In this document: positions 21,901 through 23,048 of the stretch, in pieces
Position numbering within the stretch: position 1 is the first letter of the stretch
How the letters are laid out: every line of letters starts with the position of its first letter
NCBI GenBank assembly: GCA_002011215.1
Contig: MTML01000055.1
Coordinates: forward strand, 1 to 23,048
Length of the DNA: 23,048 nucleotides
Direction of reading: 5' to 3'
From: Archaeoglobus sp. JdFR-24
GTDB lineage: Archaea > Halobacteriota > Archaeoglobi > Archaeoglobales > Archaeoglobaceae
The notes under the pieces: model-generated
Seen by the model: the letters and a program-made list of their open reading frames with translations, nothing else
Told to the model about the DNA's origin: nothing
Database searches by the model: none
Program-made: the position numbers and the translations under genes

Positions 21901-23048
21901 ACGCAATTGTAACAACCAACGTTCCAGAAAATGCCTACTTTGGCTGGATAATGGTGGAAGGAATAGATTCATACACCTATGTGGATGGGATCGTATATGT
22001 TGACTTCAGTCCCTGGATAGCGCATGAAATTCCGATGAACGAGATGAGGCTATGGGCAGAGTGGGATGGTGGATGGAATGCTCTAACTCAAAGTGTCACT
22101 CCAGATGATTACATAACAGTTTATGCAGAACTTATGAATGAAAGTGGTGAACCGATCTCAAATGAGCTGGTATACTTCTTTACAGAAGGGGATGTTAAGG
22201 TTGCTGTAACTGATGTGAATGGACAGGCTATGGTTACTTTGAATGTATCATACAACGCCTCAAGATCTTTGCCTGATAATGAAATCCAGGTGATAGCTCT
22301 GCACAACTCAACCTGGGCATATACTTACGTATCGCCTCCAACACAATGGACATGGGTGGATGCATGGTCTTCTGGCGATTATCTGAACTTCTCTGTTTGG
22401 CATGAATTTAAGGACATGGATGTTAGTTTTGGATCAATAACTGAGGTAAATAAGGAATCTGTGGAGACCTGGTCGAGAAGTGCGATTTCCACGTATTTCT
22501 CAGAATACTGGAACAAAGACTTTCTTAAAGGTAGTATTCCTGTGGACTATGGAATCTATGAGGTTAAAGACATATTCAGGTTTGACCCAAGTGGTGATAA
22601 ATACTGGTTCTCCTTTATTATCCTGGGAGACACCCCATTGCAAGCGAAATTTGCCGACTACTACTTAACTAATGCGACCATTCCAATTCCCGTAAATATT
22701 GGAGAAGCGGGAATAGTGTATATGGTCTACTTTGTTGGAGAGTTTCCCTATGGAGATAACGAGTCGAATCATGAGTTCTACCCAGTAGCTCCGAAATTTA
22801 CCTATGCAATAGCAGATGAAAATGGCAATGCTACATTATACCTGACCACACCTGATGTACCTGATGAAGATGTATGGTACATTATTGGTTTCTCAACAGC
22901 AAACCACACATTTGTTGGGGCTTATGGAGGACACTTCAAGACCGTTACTGAACTCTATAACATAACAGGAACAGTATTCTATGACGGAAATGAAACTGGA
23001 GATATATTTGTGATGGCTTTAACTGAACTTGGTGCAGAACCAGCATTC
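18930..23048 (+). CDS. Large secreted subtilisin-like (S8) protease with long C-terminal region (partial)
   Basis: The frame stays open for 1373 codons to the window edge. Residues 1-23 are a signal peptide ending ANA. Residues 25 to about 112 resemble an I9-type propeptide. The catalytic triad is Asp161 (VIDTGVD), His194 (NGHGTHVAGT) and Ser615 (SGTSMATPH), with oxyanion Asn537 (AAGNEGE). Between His194 and Asn537 lie 343 residues instead of about 90 in subtilisin. The extra part, roughly 262-505, includes a beta-sandwich like those of immune inhibitor A/MAM proteins (GYVEINVSGTWIQLGSYTG, then FGWLVDNISI). After about residue 670 come Ig-like beta domains with many N-x-S/T sites. Probably a surface or secreted protease; the anchor is outside the window. 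Confidence 0.9.
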   Translation, partial: MNKKVVVFAILLFLLFTVSAANAEKIPVIVVMKEKPTVTDFQLLKSQVLKKQQTILSILNEHKVKGKVSNIKQLWIINAISCEVTSDVLEELKKRDDVEKVIPDYKVRLKDEYALPSFFKFEQEIKKVTPVSEQWNLELINAYKVWANGINGSGINVSVIDTGVDADHPELSGKVILWHDFVNGQGAPYDDNGHGTHVAGTIAGNTVGVAPGVNLIVGKVFNSNGLANASDVIAAFQWAAENGADVISYSGGAIGFDDEGWKDGLYGSVEAGENTTIQIHVNESFGEEAFKPAFIIVGVGTESGEELSNLTISMINPSGNVVPGYMIDWLYEVRENIWFYKFIFDEPLQNGNWTLNITSIAESNTMWYSGSGNNLDNTLTMTFNLSDVSTATLLFETKYDMEEAADVGYVEINVSGTWIQLGSYTGHSNWTAESINLTPYAGQNVNIRFRYVTDSTVTSFGWLVDNISIPEIGFSDSVDYDLANSSWEANGWIIVDNPIFFGYAYLVAYPSDGTDLLSQTANMIAGNGTVIVAAAGNEGELGLRTINSPACANKVIAVGALESGWDLKEYIAWFSSRGPAGWGVNETIKPDVVAPGVDIVSAYPDDDYAEMSGTSMATPHVSGVVALMLQANSSLTPEEVKSILKSSAVDLGKPGEDNTYGAGLVDAYLAVSNVTSLEEIEANLFAGTFRDTYYAGDNITIVAIEWNKGPVENVEIYFNVSQYTSSYGYLEIFNSTALTDSNGFASVIFNPSDTGSYEITIGDEFGNKVTQYISVDEPPITDWPFTTDFKEYTTQPNGTIDMMWTFVDQDMKPYNDNITLKAKYYDSGLGGYVEFINETITPINGTIGYRLNLSEFSFDDGVEWDSYYINAYSEDGSYWRNVGSLIVTSEPISVVLIPGIIKAKPNETVDFILMSYDYLSYQPFDGSYNVTIEWLTERDVKSLAEINSDLAGKILANKLLSKDDKAKLRDALKNLVFEHGETYILDTADGYAIVTTNVPENAYFGWIMVEGIDSYTYVDGIVYVDFSPWIAHEIPMNEMRLWAEWDGGWNALTQSVTPDDYITVYAELMNESGEPISNELVYFFTEGDVKVAVTDVNGQAMVTLNVSYNASRSLPDNEIQVIALHNSTWAYTYVSPPTQWTWVDAWSSGDYLNFSVWHEFKDMDVSFGSITEVNKESVETWSRSAISTYFSEYWNKDFLKGSIPVDYGIYEVKDIFRFDPSGDKYWFSFIILGDTPLQAKFADYYLTNATIPIPVNIGEAGIVYMVYFVGEFPYGDNESNHEFYPVAPKFTYAIADENGNATLYLTTPDVPDEDVWYIIGFSTANHTFVGAYGGHFKTVTELYNITGTVFYDGNETGDIFVMALTELGAEPAF

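Overview
The window looks like part of the chromosome of a euryarchaeon, most likely one of the Archaeoglobales. The genus is not determined. Evidence seen here: TATA-like box A elements centred about 24-27 nt upstream of many first-gene starts with no room for a leader; GGTGA-type ribosome sites inside gene clusters; a tRNA-Gly(CCC) without an encoded CCA; a four-subunit 2-oxoacid:ferredoxin oxidoreductase; a two-subunit class I fumarase; a DUF98 chorismate lyase-like protein of the kind tied to methanopterin synthesis; and a fused UPF0200/UPF0201 protein, an arrangement I recall from Archaeoglobus fulgidus. All family assignments are from reading the sequence; no database search was run.

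Layout. 1-668: the end of a sensor histidine kinase, a reverse-strand tRNA-Gly and the wreck of a TnpB-type insertion sequence. 669-2727 (reverse): a FilR1/DUF1724-type winged-helix regulator and an AbrB-PhoU regulator. 2920-5618: an operon for 2-oxoglutarate:ferredoxin oxidoreductase in the order gamma, delta, alpha, beta. 5765-7999: two convergent solenoid proteins, a secreted beta-helix protein with a PGF-CTERM-like anchor and a bactofilin-like cytoplasmic protein. 8188-9608 (reverse): fumarase beta and alpha. 9749-11330: the UPF0200/UPF0201 kinase-like fusion, overlapping the chorismate lyase-like gene. 11510-14634: a tightly overlapping UbiA prenyltransferase, GT4 glycosyltransferase, winged-helix regulator and membrane GT2 glycosyltransferase cluster. 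14748-15615: a universal stress protein and a convergent DUF134 regulator. 15755-18426: two adjacent family III CoA-transferase subunits. 18427-18929: a repeat-rich gene-free region. 18930 to the end: a very large secreted subtilisin-like protease, open at the window edge.

How it fits together. The oxidoreductase and fumarase belong to the same partial citric-acid pathway. The CoA-transferase pair probably activates an organic acid as a heteromer in which only the first subunit keeps the catalytic aspartate. The UbiA/GT cluster plausibly makes or glycosylates a membrane lipid. The beta-helix protein and the protease belong to the cell surface.

The most striking pattern not explained by genes is a series of perfect or near-perfect short tandem duplications (units of 9 to 52 bp). 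They recur in almost every long intergenic gap and also inside two coding regions, where they keep the frame. I did not find a convincing new defence or mobile system. The most unusual individual objects are the protease with about 250 extra residues between its catalytic His and oxyanion Asn, the asymmetric CoA-transferase pair, and the lipid/glycan cluster with its embedded regulator.
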